Source: Acidobacteria bacterium UBA7540 (lineage in GTDB: Bacteria; Acidobacteriota; Terriglobia; UBA7540). Taken from it: DNA of 14,580 bases. The notes beneath the pieces are model-generated. The model was not told the DNA's origin. It searched no databases and worked only from the letters and a program-made list of their open reading frames with translations. Positions 6,090 to 12,997 of this stretch are shown piece after piece (the stretch's first letter is position 1; every line of letters starts with the position of its first letter). Position numbers and translations under genes: made by a program. The stretch lies in contig DLMI01000242.1 in NCBI GenBank assembly GCA_002478145.1, positions 5,433-20,012 of the forward strand, in the 5' to 3' direction.

Positions 6090-6217
6090 AGCTGTCAGCC
6101 ATCAGCGAGCGGCCGGCGACTTCTCCCGTAGCTGCCCGCTGACGCCTGATAGCTGACACGTGGCACCCGACACCTGACACCTATTCATACCGCAGCGCCA
6201 CCGTCGGATCGACTTGC
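6090..6217 (+). repeat. Flank repeat, copy 3, with the last codons of a permease
   Basis: Similar to 1313-1450, but the repeat proper is 13 bp shorter. On the minus strand its end (6217-6181) encodes VDPTVALRYE and a stop, the same tail as the permease remnant at 1418. Similarity stops at about 6217, so only about 11 codons remain. Upstream, 6067-6089 also matches the sequence after the intact tRNA (TACTTTCCGGGATGGC). Confidence 0.65.
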
Positions 6218-6409
6218 GGAAGCGGCTGCAACTGTTCGATTCCGGCCATCAGAATCCCAAAACCGAACGCCTTGAGGGCCTGGCGGGATACCGCAAACAA
6301 CTCGCATCGCACTGATTATAAAGGATGTAGCTAGCATTCCGGGGATGGCAGTAAGAGTGCATTTGAGGTCCTATGCAAGAGGACTCAAAAACTGATCGGA
6401 GAAGCGAGC
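6218..6409 (+). other. Gene-free stretch before the TolC-type gene
   Basis: On the plus strand 6218-6312 reads as a coherent-looking protein tail (RKRLQLFDSGHQNPKTERL, then EGLAGYRKQLASH and a stop), fused to the repeat at its left edge. I do not recognise it; it may be the 3' end of a lost gene. The sequence ATTATAAAGG (6315-6324) contains a possible -10 box for the following gene, without a clear -35. GGAGAAG (6398-6404) is its ribosome-binding site. Confidence 0.3.
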
Positions 6410-8281
6410 ATGATGATAAGAACGCCATTTTGGCGGTTACTAACGACAGTTGCTTTCCTGGTTTTGCTTTTCCCCGAGCCCGCGGCCTGCCAAGAAGCCC
6501 GAGGAGCGTCGACGCGTGGTGAAGCGACTAGCTTCGACTACTCGAACAACCGCAGCTTTCCCAACGTTTTTTCTCCCTACTCCACCCCCTTCGTCCCCGA
6601 CCCGCGCCTGGACAACTCGCCGCGGCTTCAAGATCTGATTGTCGACGGCAAACTGAGGTTGGCACTCGATGACGCCATTGCGCTGGCCCTGGAAAACAAT
6701 TTGGACATCGCCGTGGCGCGGTACAATCTGCCCATTGCCCAGACGGACTTGCTGCGCGCGAAGGGGGGTGGCGCGACACGTGGTGTGGCGGGCTCATATC
6801 AGTCCACCACTCTCTTTTCCGGCAGCCTTGGCGGAGGTGTGGGCAGTGGCGGCTCCGGTGGCGGTGGTGGCGCGGGGGGCACCCTGGGAGGCGGGATCAA
6901 CAGCGTGGGTTCAGCGCCATGCTGCGATCCATATTTTTCCGTCGGCTATGGCTGGAGCGATGCCATCACGCCCCTGAACTACACGGTGGTGAGCGGTGTG
7001 CCGATTGAGACCACTCACCAGGCGGTGTTTCAAGCAGGGTACAGCCAGGGTTTTCTGACCGGTACAAGCCTTGGCGTGTACGAGTATAGCTATCGTCTAT
7101 CCTCAAACACCACGACCAGCCTGTTCAATCCGGAGTTTGTCTCGGGCCTTTCCGTAGGCTTTAGCCAGAACTTATTGAACGGTTTTGGCGCTCGCGCCAA
7201 CGGCAGGTTTATCCGCATCGGTCGGAACAATCTGAAATACTCCATGAGTGTCTTCCGGCAGAACGTGATCGCCGCGGCGGCGGCCGTGATGACCACTTAC
7301 TACGACCTCCTGGCCGACCAGGAAAGTATTCGCGTGGCACAAGAGGGGCTGCAATATGCGCAGAAGCTCCTGGAAGACAACCAAGTCGAATTGAAGATCG
7401 GGGCCGTGGCCCAGTATGACGTGGTGCGCAGCCAGGAGGAAGTCGCTTCGCGGGAGCAAGATTTGCTGGCAGCGCAAAACACTTTCTCCCAGGATGCCCA
7501 ATCCCTGAAGGCCAAAATCTCCAAGAGTTTCAATGAGGAGTTGGCGACGGTGGAGATTGCCCCCGCCGACCGGCTGCCTGAGCCGCATCCGGATGATGTG
7601 CCCGCCTTGGCCCAGGCTATGCGTGAGGCTGCCAGCCATCGCCCGGAGATCGAGCAGGCCGATTTGAACTTGCGCAACCAGGAGTACACCATCCAGGGAA
7701 CACGCAATGCGCTGCTGCCCTCGCTCCAGGTCTTTGCCTCCTATAGCCTCGCGGGGTTAGGGGGGGCGCTGCGGCCTACCTTCGCGAATGTCTTCCAAAA
7801 CGACTACCCCAACATCTCCTACGGGGTGTCGCTCGGTATCCCCATTCGCAACCGTACTGCCCAGGCCGACGCTGCTCGGGCGGTGTTGGAACAACGGCAG
7901 TTGCAAATGAAGCTCCAGGATGCGAAGAACCAAGCCGTTTGGGATGTCAGTAAGGCGGTGAGCGCGGTGCAGCAGGCCAAGAGCCAGCTTGATGCCACGC
8001 TGAAACTGGCGACGGTCGCACGCCAGGTGCTCGACATGCAACAGCAGAAGTTCTTGTTGGCTTCGGCCACGGTGGAAGACGTAATCACCGCACAACGGAA
8101 TCTGGCCACCGCCGAAGGCAATGTGGTGAAAGTTCGCGCCACCTATGCCAAGGCACTGATTCAGTACGAACAGGCGACAGGAACCCTCTTGGAGAGAAAC
8201 AAGATCGAGTTGTCCGAGGCTGTGGAGGGGGAAGTTCACCGTGTCCCGAATATTCCTGGCACACACGGGCCCCTGAATTAG
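6410..8281 (+). CDS. TolC-family outer-membrane efflux protein
   Basis: A 623-residue outer-membrane factor, the exit duct of a tripartite export system. The signal peptide covers about 1-27 (LLTTVAFLVLLFPEPAAC). The first outer-membrane efflux domain starts at about 83 (LRLALDDAIALALENNLDIAVARYN), with coiled-coil helices around 285-370 (AQKLLEDNQVELKIGAVAQYD). The second lies at about 395-590, with the typical RPEIEQADLNLRNQEYTIQG and LLPSLQVFASYSL. Between the first helix and the β-barrel strands sits a glycine-rich insertion (138-163), and the N-terminal extension (28-80) is rich in Asn, Pro and Ser. Both make it longer than E. coli TolC (493 residues). ATGs at 6410 and 6413 are both possible. 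No membrane-fusion or inner-membrane pump gene is in the window. It ends 18 bp before the convergent hydrolase gene. Confidence 0.92.
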   Translation: MMIRTPFWRLLTTVAFLVLLFPEPAACQEARGASTRGEATSFDYSNNRSFPNVFSPYSTPFVPDPRLDNSPRLQDLIVDGKLRLALDDAIALALENNLDIAVARYNLPIAQTDLLRAKGGGATRGVAGSYQSTTLFSGSLGGGVGSGGSGGGGGAGGTLGGGINSVGSAPCCDPYFSVGYGWSDAITPLNYTVVSGVPIETTHQAVFQAGYSQGFLTGTSLGVYEYSYRLSSNTTTSLFNPEFVSGLSVGFSQNLLNGFGARANGRFIRIGRNNLKYSMSVFRQNVIAAAAAVMTTYYDLLADQESIRVAQEGLQYAQKLLEDNQVELKIGAVAQYDVVRSQEEVASREQDLLAAQNTFSQDAQSLKAKISKSFNEELATVEIAPADRLPEPHPDDVPALAQAMREAASHRPEIEQADLNLRNQEYTIQGTRNALLPSLQVFASYSLAGLGGALRPTFANVFQNDYPNISYGVSLGIPIRNRTAQADAARAVLEQRQLQMKLQDAKNQAVWDVSKAVSAVQQAKSQLDATLKLATVARQVLDMQQQKFLLASATVEDVITAQRNLATAEGNVVKVRATYAKALIQYEQATGTLLERNKIELSEAVEGEVHRVPNIPGTHGPLN

Positions 8282-8299
8282 CGATGCGAGATGAGCAGT

Positions 8300-10939
8300 T
8301 CAGAGCAGGGTCACGGTATAGAATCTGACTGGCGCCTCAGGCGGAGACGTGAGGACCTTCTTGACTCCGCCCACCTCAACTTCTGCCTGCACGTAATAAT
8401 CCATCAAAGGGCCTGCCTCTTGCCATTTGATCTCGCTGGCATAGGTCCGCCTGCGCGCCAAGCTCATGGGGGAAGGACGCCAGTTGTCCGAGTCTTTCGA
8501 GCGAGCAAAAAGGGTAACGCGGGCCACATGCCCCGCTCCCGGAACTACGGCTGAGATTCGCGCCTGTTCCCCTTTGCGGAGCAGGGTTGGACGAGTGGGG
8601 ACAAAGGCTCGAGGCATTGCCTTTGCGTCGGGCTGGCGCACTTCCGCAAACAATCGCTCCGTGTCGGGTGGTAGCTCGCCGAGGAACTCCTTCATCGAGG
8701 CCCGCAAGCGATACAACGCCAGCCGCTCGTACTTGTTATGCATCGAAGCCAGTTGTCCAAGATCATTCCTGGTGCTCACAATCTCCTGGTAATCGAGCAA
8801 GACCTCTCTCACCAGAGGCGCCATTTCGAGCCAGAGCGGCACACCTTCCGTCATCATCAGGTGGCGCGCTTCGTCCGCCTTGTTTTGCTTCTTCAAATCA
8901 CCCGCCTTCTGAAGTTTCTGATTCAGTCGGAGCGCCAGTGACCACGATTCGGAATAAGGACTGGGGAACTCGACGAAGCGCGTAAGGTAATTGAGCCGCT
9001 CGCGCTCCGCCGGACTGGAAGCCGAATCGGTGAGCGCGCGAAGCTGCTGTGCCACCTCGGCCTGCGATTTCTTTACACTATCGGGGGGTTCGTAACCGTT
9101 CCAGAACTGGAACGCCTCATCATAGTCACCCGTGTATTCGTGGATTTCGCTGTGACCATTCTTGGCCTCGCCGGTCCACGAGCACAGAATCAGCCGGTCG
9201 CGGTCCGTGTCGTCCAAGACCTTTGCCAATTTGCCGGCGCGTGGTTCCCGGGCCTGGGCCGCGGCAAAAGCCTGGAAGAATCTGGTTGGGGTCAGCTCTT
9301 TGTTCCACGAGTATCCAGCCTGAAAACCGGCGTCGATATCCATGATCCGATGCCGCCAGTGGATCCCCAACAAGCCCTGGCACCCATATTGCGCCGCCAG
9401 ATCCATATCCCGCACGAAGCGAGACACATGGAACTGGGGCAGCCACATGGCCGGATCATCTTCCAGCCAGGGGATCGGCCAGCGCTCACGAGCTTCGAGT
9501 TTTCCATACTCCTCGCTCACGGGGTCCCAACCCAGGTTGTCGTTCAGCGAAGAAAAGATGATCTCTTCCGGCAGCGCCTTATGGAAGTAGGCGAAATGCC
9601 GGACCACGCCGCCCCAGCCGGAAATCACCAGGCGCTTTTCTGGGGCGTGGCGCTTCAGGAAATCAAAGGCTTGCTTGAAAGGAGTGACAGAAAGTGGAAC
9701 GTTTTGCTTTTGGCTAGCCCAGCTCATCCCCTCGTCTTCCCACAACCAGACGTAATCCACGGTGGGATAAGCCTCCAGAAGTCGCCCCAGTCGTGCTTCC
9801 AGGATGTCCTTCGCCGCTACCGACTCGGGATCGATGCGCGGCCCCGGGATCTTTGCGTCGCTCGAAGCATAGTACGCTTCCGGAGGAGTGGCGCGGTAAA
9901 TCTCATCGGGGACCTGATAAGGCTCGAACCCGACACCGGCGCGGATGCCAAGCTGCTTGGCGTACTGAAAGGCCTCCTTCCATAGTTGCTGCGCTAGTTC
10001 TTCAGCTTCCCAGCAACTCCTGGCCTTGGTGGTGGCTTCCGCACCGAAGACTTCATCCACGAAAAAGTCGGGAGCCCCCATGCCAAAACGCGAAGTGCGC
10101 TCCGGCAGATAGCCCCAGCGGTTCGTCGCGCTCGTGTCGGTATAGGCCAGGTGGCCGGCCCCGGCATACTCGAAGGAAAGGAACGACTCGGCCCACTGGT
10201 TGGCGCCAGAGTAGACGTGTACACCCAGGGTGTTGAAGCGCATCCGGACCATGGCCTCGAGGTAGGCGCGCCAGTCTTCGCGGTTGTACACCGTCACACA
10301 ATTGAGGAAGTCCGGCCAGGGCACAAGTCCGCGCACGCCAAAGCGAGGCTGGGCTCGATATGGAAGGCCCGGGGGCCGTAAACGGAGAGCGTGCGATGGC
10401 TCCAGGGGGTAGACTTCTCCGTCCAATCCAAAGAAGGCGCCTTGCTGCTCCAGGAAGTCAAACACTGCGTAAAGAACCGCCTGAGGCGTGGCGCCGGTAA
10501 GCCGGATTCGGGGAGGTTTGCCCTCTCTGTGTTCCCAGGAGATTTCGTACGCTTCAGGATGCTTGAGGTTTTGCCGATCCAGGGAAATAAAGAACGCCAA
10601 GCTCGACGACGGTAGTTCCCCTCCACCAACAACAGCCTGCACGGGGTCGTGGGCGAGCCCCAGGTTGCGCAAGCCGCGCGCCAACTCGCGCGACGCCAAC
10701 TGCTCCTGGAAGCCCGCTTGCGGCTCGCGAATGATCCATAGCGAGTCTGTGGATCCGAACTTGGCCTGCATCTTCAGGCCATTGGAATTTGATGTTGGAC
10801 CGCTCTGCGGTAAACCTGGATGGGCCGGAGCCGCTCCCTTTGCGGGTAAGGCTGCATTGGTAATTAACGGCGCTGCTCCCAAGCCGAGAGCGGAGTCATG
10901 AAGGAATTGACGCCTTCCGATACGTTGAAATGGTTTCAT
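8300..10939 (-). CDS. Tat-exported glycoside-hydrolase-like protein (GH20/GH67-like fold)
   Basis: An 879-residue exported protein, probably acting on a polysaccharide. A twin-arginine signal (RRQFLHDSALGLGAAPLITNA, R9-R10) predicts folded export. Residues about 65-185 resemble the α/β domain that precedes the barrel in GH20 and GH67 enzymes (RLTGATPQAVLYAVFDFLEQ). A TIM barrel follows at about 197-565, with RFNTLGVHVY (234-243), WLWEDEG (398-404) and SGWGG (440-444). The acidic group E401/D402/E403 sits at a strand end where catalytic residues are expected. A helical region (620-770) and a C-terminal β-sandwich (about 778-879) complete it. Bond and substrate specificity cannot be told. A GGGGGTG ribosome-binding site precedes the ATG. 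It is convergent with the TolC-type gene and follows a broken decarboxylase-family gene. Confidence 0.8.
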   Translation of the reverse strand: MKPFQRIGRRQFLHDSALGLGAAPLITNAALPAKGAAPAHPGLPQSGPTSNSNGLKMQAKFGSTDSLWIIREPQAGFQEQLASRELARGLRNLGLAHDPVQAVVGGGELPSSSLAFFISLDRQNLKHPEAYEISWEHREGKPPRIRLTGATPQAVLYAVFDFLEQQGAFFGLDGEVYPLEPSHALRLRPPGLPYRAQPRFGVRGLVPWPDFLNCVTVYNREDWRAYLEAMVRMRFNTLGVHVYSGANQWAESFLSFEYAGAGHLAYTDTSATNRWGYLPERTSRFGMGAPDFFVDEVFGAEATTKARSCWEAEELAQQLWKEAFQYAKQLGIRAGVGFEPYQVPDEIYRATPPEAYYASSDAKIPGPRIDPESVAAKDILEARLGRLLEAYPTVDYVWLWEDEGMSWASQKQNVPLSVTPFKQAFDFLKRHAPEKRLVISGWGGVVRHFAYFHKALPEEIIFSSLNDNLGWDPVSEEYGKLEARERWPIPWLEDDPAMWLPQFHVSRFVRDMDLAAQYGCQGLLGIHWRHRIMDIDAGFQAGYSWNKELTPTRFFQAFAAAQAREPRAGKLAKVLDDTDRDRLILCSWTGEAKNGHSEIHEYTGDYDEAFQFWNGYEPPDSVKKSQAEVAQQLRALTDSASSPAERERLNYLTRFVEFPSPYSESWSLALRLNQKLQKAGDLKKQNKADEARHLMMTEGVPLWLEMAPLVREVLLDYQEIVSTRNDLGQLASMHNKYERLALYRLRASMKEFLGELPPDTERLFAEVRQPDAKAMPRAFVPTRPTLLRKGEQARISAVVPGAGHVARVTLFARSKDSDNWRPSPMSLARRRTYASEIKWQEAGPLMDYYVQAEVEVGGVKKVLTSPPEAPVRFYTVTLL

Positions 10940-10975
10940 GTTGGCACCCCCAATTTAAGAATGATAGCGCAGATT

Positions 10976-11095
10976 TCAGTGGTAGTTGGCCAGCGGATAC
11001 CTTCCAACCTCATTGGCAGTATCGAACAATGCAAGAATGTTGGCTGGAGGCACATCGGCTTGAAGGTTGTGGCCGCCAGAGAAGACATAGCCGCC
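10976..11095 (-). pseudogene. C-terminal remnant of a uroporphyrinogen-decarboxylase-family gene
   Basis: On the minus strand, 39 codons before a stop read GGYVFSGGHNLQADVPP, then ANILALFDTANEVGRYPLAN. This matches the end of uroporphyrinogen decarboxylase/corrinoid methyltransferase-like proteins (compare the GHNIQ-DVPPENV motif of that family). Similarity ends at a GC-rich palindrome at 11091-11108, and another stop lies about 13 codons further upstream. The gene is thus cut to about one tenth. Its stop is 37 bp before the hydrolase start, so the two were probably once an operon. URO-D-like proteins in such settings are often not haem enzymes but of unknown function. Confidence 0.6.
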
Positions 11096-11108
11096 CCTAG
11101 GGGGGCGG
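11091..11108. repeat. GC-rich palindrome at the edge of the broken gene
   Basis: CCGCCCC (11091-11097) pairs with GGGGCGG (11102-11108), enclosing TAGG. It sits exactly where similarity to the decarboxylase family stops, as if a small hairpin repeat or recombination junction truncated that gene. It is not followed by a T-run directly, so I do not call it a terminator. Confidence 0.55.
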
Positions 11109-11489
11109 GATTTCCATTTGCCCCATTTGTCTCATTTTTTTGAAGCGTTCTGGGCGAGCGGCATCGTATTCCCATGTGTTTTCAATGGGTTAGAAGAATG
11201 CTGGTAGGATGCAGGCGAGGGTATGGGTGTGGCATTTTGGCACACTCGGCGGCCCGCTCGCTTGATAGTACGCTATATGCCTAGCCTATACGCAGCGCCG
11301 CTCGCGCCACCACGCGCCGCTTTCCACTCCTTCTCGTTGCCAGCGCCTGGGAGCGAAGCCCTCCGCCGGCGGCGGGAAAGCGCAGGCGAGCCTGGAACGG
11401 ACGAGAGGCGCTCGGTGCGAGCAACAGCTCAAAATCGCCCCCGACCCCTCGGGACGTGAGCCTGGCGCCAGCCAATGTAGAAATATGGT
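11109..11489. other. Gene-free stretch before the second vapBC module
   Basis: No gene is supported. The left part is AT-richer (TTTGTCTCATTTTTTTG at 11127-11143). The right part, 11290-11460, is GC-rich and open on both strands but shows no recognisable protein; it contains a CCGCCGGCGGCGG palindromic run. Divergent transcription could start here for both the hydrolase and the vapBC operon. Confidence 0.45.
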
Positions 11490-11528
11490 TTGATTTATAT
11501 GCACAGAATATGCATACTAGTGCATATG
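11490..11528 (+). promoter_or_regulatory. Second vapBC promoter with ATATGCA operator repeats
   Basis: ATATGCA occurs at 11497-11503 and 11508-11514 (11 bp apart, one helical turn), and its reverse complement TGCATAT at 11521-11527, which overlaps the ATG at 11526. TTGATT (11490-11495), a 17-bp spacer and CATACT (11513-11518) form a moderate promoter whose start would be at about 11525. The antitoxin message would then be leaderless, as at the first module. The repeats are the likely binding sites of the VapBC complex. Confidence 0.6.
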
Positions 11529-11726
11529 AGAACAACACTTATCCTCGATGAGAACTTGTTCGAACGCGCTCGACAACTGACCGGTATCCGGACGAAGACC
11601 GCCTTGGTGCGTGCCGGCTTAGAGGCTTTGATTGCACGCGAAGCCGCTCGGCGCTTGGCCGCTCTTGCCGGTGCGGAGCCGGCGTTACGCTCTGTTCCGA
11701 GGCGCCGGAGCGGGGCGACGCGATGA
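11526..11726 (+). CDS. vapB: VapB-type antitoxin (PF09957-like, ribbon-helix-helix)
   Basis: A 66-residue antitoxin of the VapB family whose N-terminus reads MRTTLILDENLFERARQLTG, followed by TKTALVRAGLEALIAREAARRLA, as is typical. The first strand and two helices form a ribbon-helix-helix DNA-binding unit (about 1-45); the rest binds the toxin. It should repress its own operon through the ATATGCA repeats that overlap its start. The ATG at 11526 fits both the family N-terminus and the promoter; 12 further in-frame codons upstream are not conserved in style and would lie within the promoter. The stop overlaps the toxin start (ATGA). The C-terminal RRRSGATR is basic, as is common in this group. 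Confidence 0.88.
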   Translation: MRTTLILDENLFERARQLTGIRTKTALVRAGLEALIAREAARRLAALAGAEPALRSVPRRRSGATR

Positions 11727-12091
11727 TTCTCGTTGACACTTCGGTTTGGATCGCGCACTTCCGCAAAGCCGGTTCGAGGCTCGGCGAACTCCTGAGCGAA
11801 GGCTTGGTCATGGTGCATCCATTCGTCCTGGGTGAACTGGCATGCGGCAATCTGAAGAATCGCGTCCGTATTTTGAGCGATCTCGAAGCACTCCCGTACG
11901 CCGTTTCCGCAGCCCACGAGGAGGTTATGCGATTGATTGAAGCCCGGAAGCTTTGGGGCCTCGGCATCGGCTGGATCGACGCGCACCTGCTGGCTTCGGC
12001 GCTGCTTTCGGATTGCCGGTTTTGGACGCTGGATGGAAGACTTCTTCGCGCCGCGGCCGCCGCAGGGGTTAAGCTCTATCGCCGCGCATGA
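11723..12091 (+). CDS. vapC: VapC-type PIN-domain ribonuclease toxin
   Basis: A 122-residue PIN-domain toxin with the full acidic set: D5 (ILVDTSVWI), E38 (VLGELACG), D86 (GWIDAHLLASA) and D104 (WTLDGRLL). The family cleaves tRNA or rRNA in a Mg2+-dependent way; the target here is unknown. Length and motifs are normal and the frame is intact. It is coupled by a 4-bp overlap to its antitoxin. It is only distantly similar to the PIN protein at 852, and its antitoxin has a different fold, so the two modules probably do not cross-neutralise. Confidence 0.92.
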   Translation: MILVDTSVWIAHFRKAGSRLGELLSEGLVMVHPFVLGELACGNLKNRVRILSDLEALPYAVSAAHEEVMRLIEARKLWGLGIGWIDAHLLASALLSDCRFWTLDGRLLRAAAAAGVKLYRRA

Positions 12092-12157
12092 AGTCGGCTT
12101 CCCAGTGGGGTGTGGGGGAAGCCCTGCAAATCCCTGACATTCCTGATTCAGTCGTAA

Positions 12158-12171
12158 CCCGCCGTGGCGGG
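12158..12171. repeat. Small hairpin CCCGCC-GT-GGCGGG
   Basis: A 6-bp perfect stem with a 2-base centre after the vapC stop. No T-run follows, so a rho-independent terminator is unlikely. The interval 12092-12230 holds no gene. Confidence 0.4.
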
Positions 12172-12230
12172 CGAACCGCCTGCGTTAGTGGTCCAGGTCA
12201 CCGGCGGCCGCTGGAGCGCAACGTTCAAAA

Positions 12231-12536
12231 TCAAGCTCGCATTTTGCGCCGCGAGCCGCGCTCGCGAGCGATTCGTTCTGCCAGGTAGACTTTCATGAGC
12301 GACTGGTACGGGACGTCCTTTTCGTGCGCCAGTGTCTTGAGTTCCTCGAGCATCGCTGCTGGCACGCGCAAGGAGATGGACGTCGTCGACGGCTTGAGCT
12401 CCGGGAAGGTCGCGCGAACGGCTTTGCTCCAGTCAAAGTAGTCGACCGTATCATGGCTTGCCCAGAACTCCCGCTCCTCGTCTTCGTTTGCGAAACGGGG
12501 AATCGCCTTTCTACTTGGTTTCCTGGACACGCTCAT
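12231..12536 (-). CDS. CopG-type antitoxin partnered with a DUF497/BrnT toxin
   Basis: A 101-residue antitoxin. The N-terminal half shows the toxin-binding pattern RFANEDEEREFWASHDTVDY, and the C-terminal half a ribbon-helix-helix (TSISLRVPAAMLEELKTLA, then KDVPYQSLMKVYLAERI). This resembles the CopG antitoxins that follow BrnT/DUF497 toxins. The ATG at 12536 is chosen because AAAGGAG lies just upstream; an in-frame GTG at 12551 overlaps that site. The preceding toxin gene overlaps by 26 bp but has lost its 5' half, so this antitoxin seems orphaned and may also have lost its own promoter. Confidence 0.82.
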   Translation of the reverse strand: MSVSRKPSRKAIPRFANEDEEREFWASHDTVDYFDWSKAVRATFPELKPSTTSISLRVPAAMLEELKTLAHEKDVPYQSLMKVYLAERIARERGSRRKMRA

Positions 12537-12693
12537 AGAATCTCCTTTCACGGCGGCTCATGTGGCGGGCCGAGATTACCCGAACGAGCGTCCCGCGAAT
12601 CGTAAACACGATCGATGGCCGCCTTCCAGCTTTCGTCTGCCCAAGCGCCGCGTACCGCCGCTCCTCGGCAGAGTGCCCCTCGTCGACCGTCAC
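12511..12693 (-). pseudogene. brnT: 5'-truncated BrnT/DUF497 toxin gene
   Basis: The last about 60 codons of a BrnT-type toxin remain: VDEGHSAEERRYAALGQTKA, then RRPSIVFTIRGTLVRVISAR and MSRRERRFYE. The N-terminal half with the F-x-W-D and KHGV motifs is missing. At about 12693-12696 the sequence switches abruptly to the opposite-strand start of a PIN-like toxin gene (see 12696-12770). The open frame continues upstream to 12873 but that part is foreign. BrnT is a ribonuclease related in fold to RelE; without its first half it should be inactive. Confidence 0.75.
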
Positions 12694-12695
12694 CG

Positions 12696-12770
12696 AGTCC
12701 TCCAGGCGTCGTGAAGCTTCTTGTTGACAACCAGTTGCCCGTCGCTCTGGCGCGGCCATTGCCACGCTGA
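12696..12770 (+). pseudogene. Broken 5' end of a DUF5615-type PIN-like toxin (copy 1)
   Basis: Bases 12696-12756 repeat 13651-13711 with two differences. They contain the end of a DUF433-type antitoxin gene (SSRRRE-equivalent codons up to the GTGA overlap at 12711) and the toxin start VKLLVDNQLPVALAR. After codon 15 one extra C shifts the match, and the frame ends PLPR-stop at 12770. The Asp in LLVDNQLP is the first metal-binding residue of PIN-like folds. Intact family members have about 110 residues, so this is a remnant. Confidence 0.65.
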
Positions 12771-12863
12771 GCCCATTCGCTTTGCTCGGAGTAAACTCCG
12801 CGAAGCATCTCGGCAGTTTGTAGGTCGCCCGCTGGGCAATAAGAGCACCTGCAGAGATTCTTC

Positions 12864-12881
12864 GCCCCGACAAGTCGGGGC
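12864..12881. repeat. Hairpin GCCCCGAC-AA-GTCGGGGC
   Basis: A perfect 8-bp stem with a two-base centre, preceded by AGATTCTTC, text typical of the dispersed CTGAGCG...GAAGAATCT repeats. It opens the palindrome-rich region that runs to 13404. No T-run follows. Confidence 0.65.
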
Positions 12882-12997
12882 TCTCCAGAAACTCGATGAA
12901 CTACTCGTTTCAGTTGAGCAATTTAGGCCGAGCGGATCGGAAGGCGTCTTACCTGCTTTTTGCGCGCCCAGAACGATCTCGGCACTGTCGACCCTTG

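Noticed and set aside
8282..8299. Bidirectional terminator between the convergent TolC and hydrolase genes
   Set aside because: Only 18 bases separate the stops and they do not form a stem with a T-run.
9140..9985. Plus-strand frame of 281 codons inside the hydrolase gene
   Set aside because: It is antisense to a long gene with a clear Tat signal and fold; GC-rich codon usage leaves the opposite strand open.
11091..11143. Rho-independent terminator (hairpin followed by a T-run)
   Set aside because: The T-run starts more than 20 bases after the hairpin and no gene ends towards it on the plus strand.
12694..12873. First 60 codons of the chimeric BrnT frame as a real N-terminus
   Set aside because: This part is the reverse of the DUF433/PIN-like repeat and other intergenic text, with none of the BrnT N-terminal motifs.
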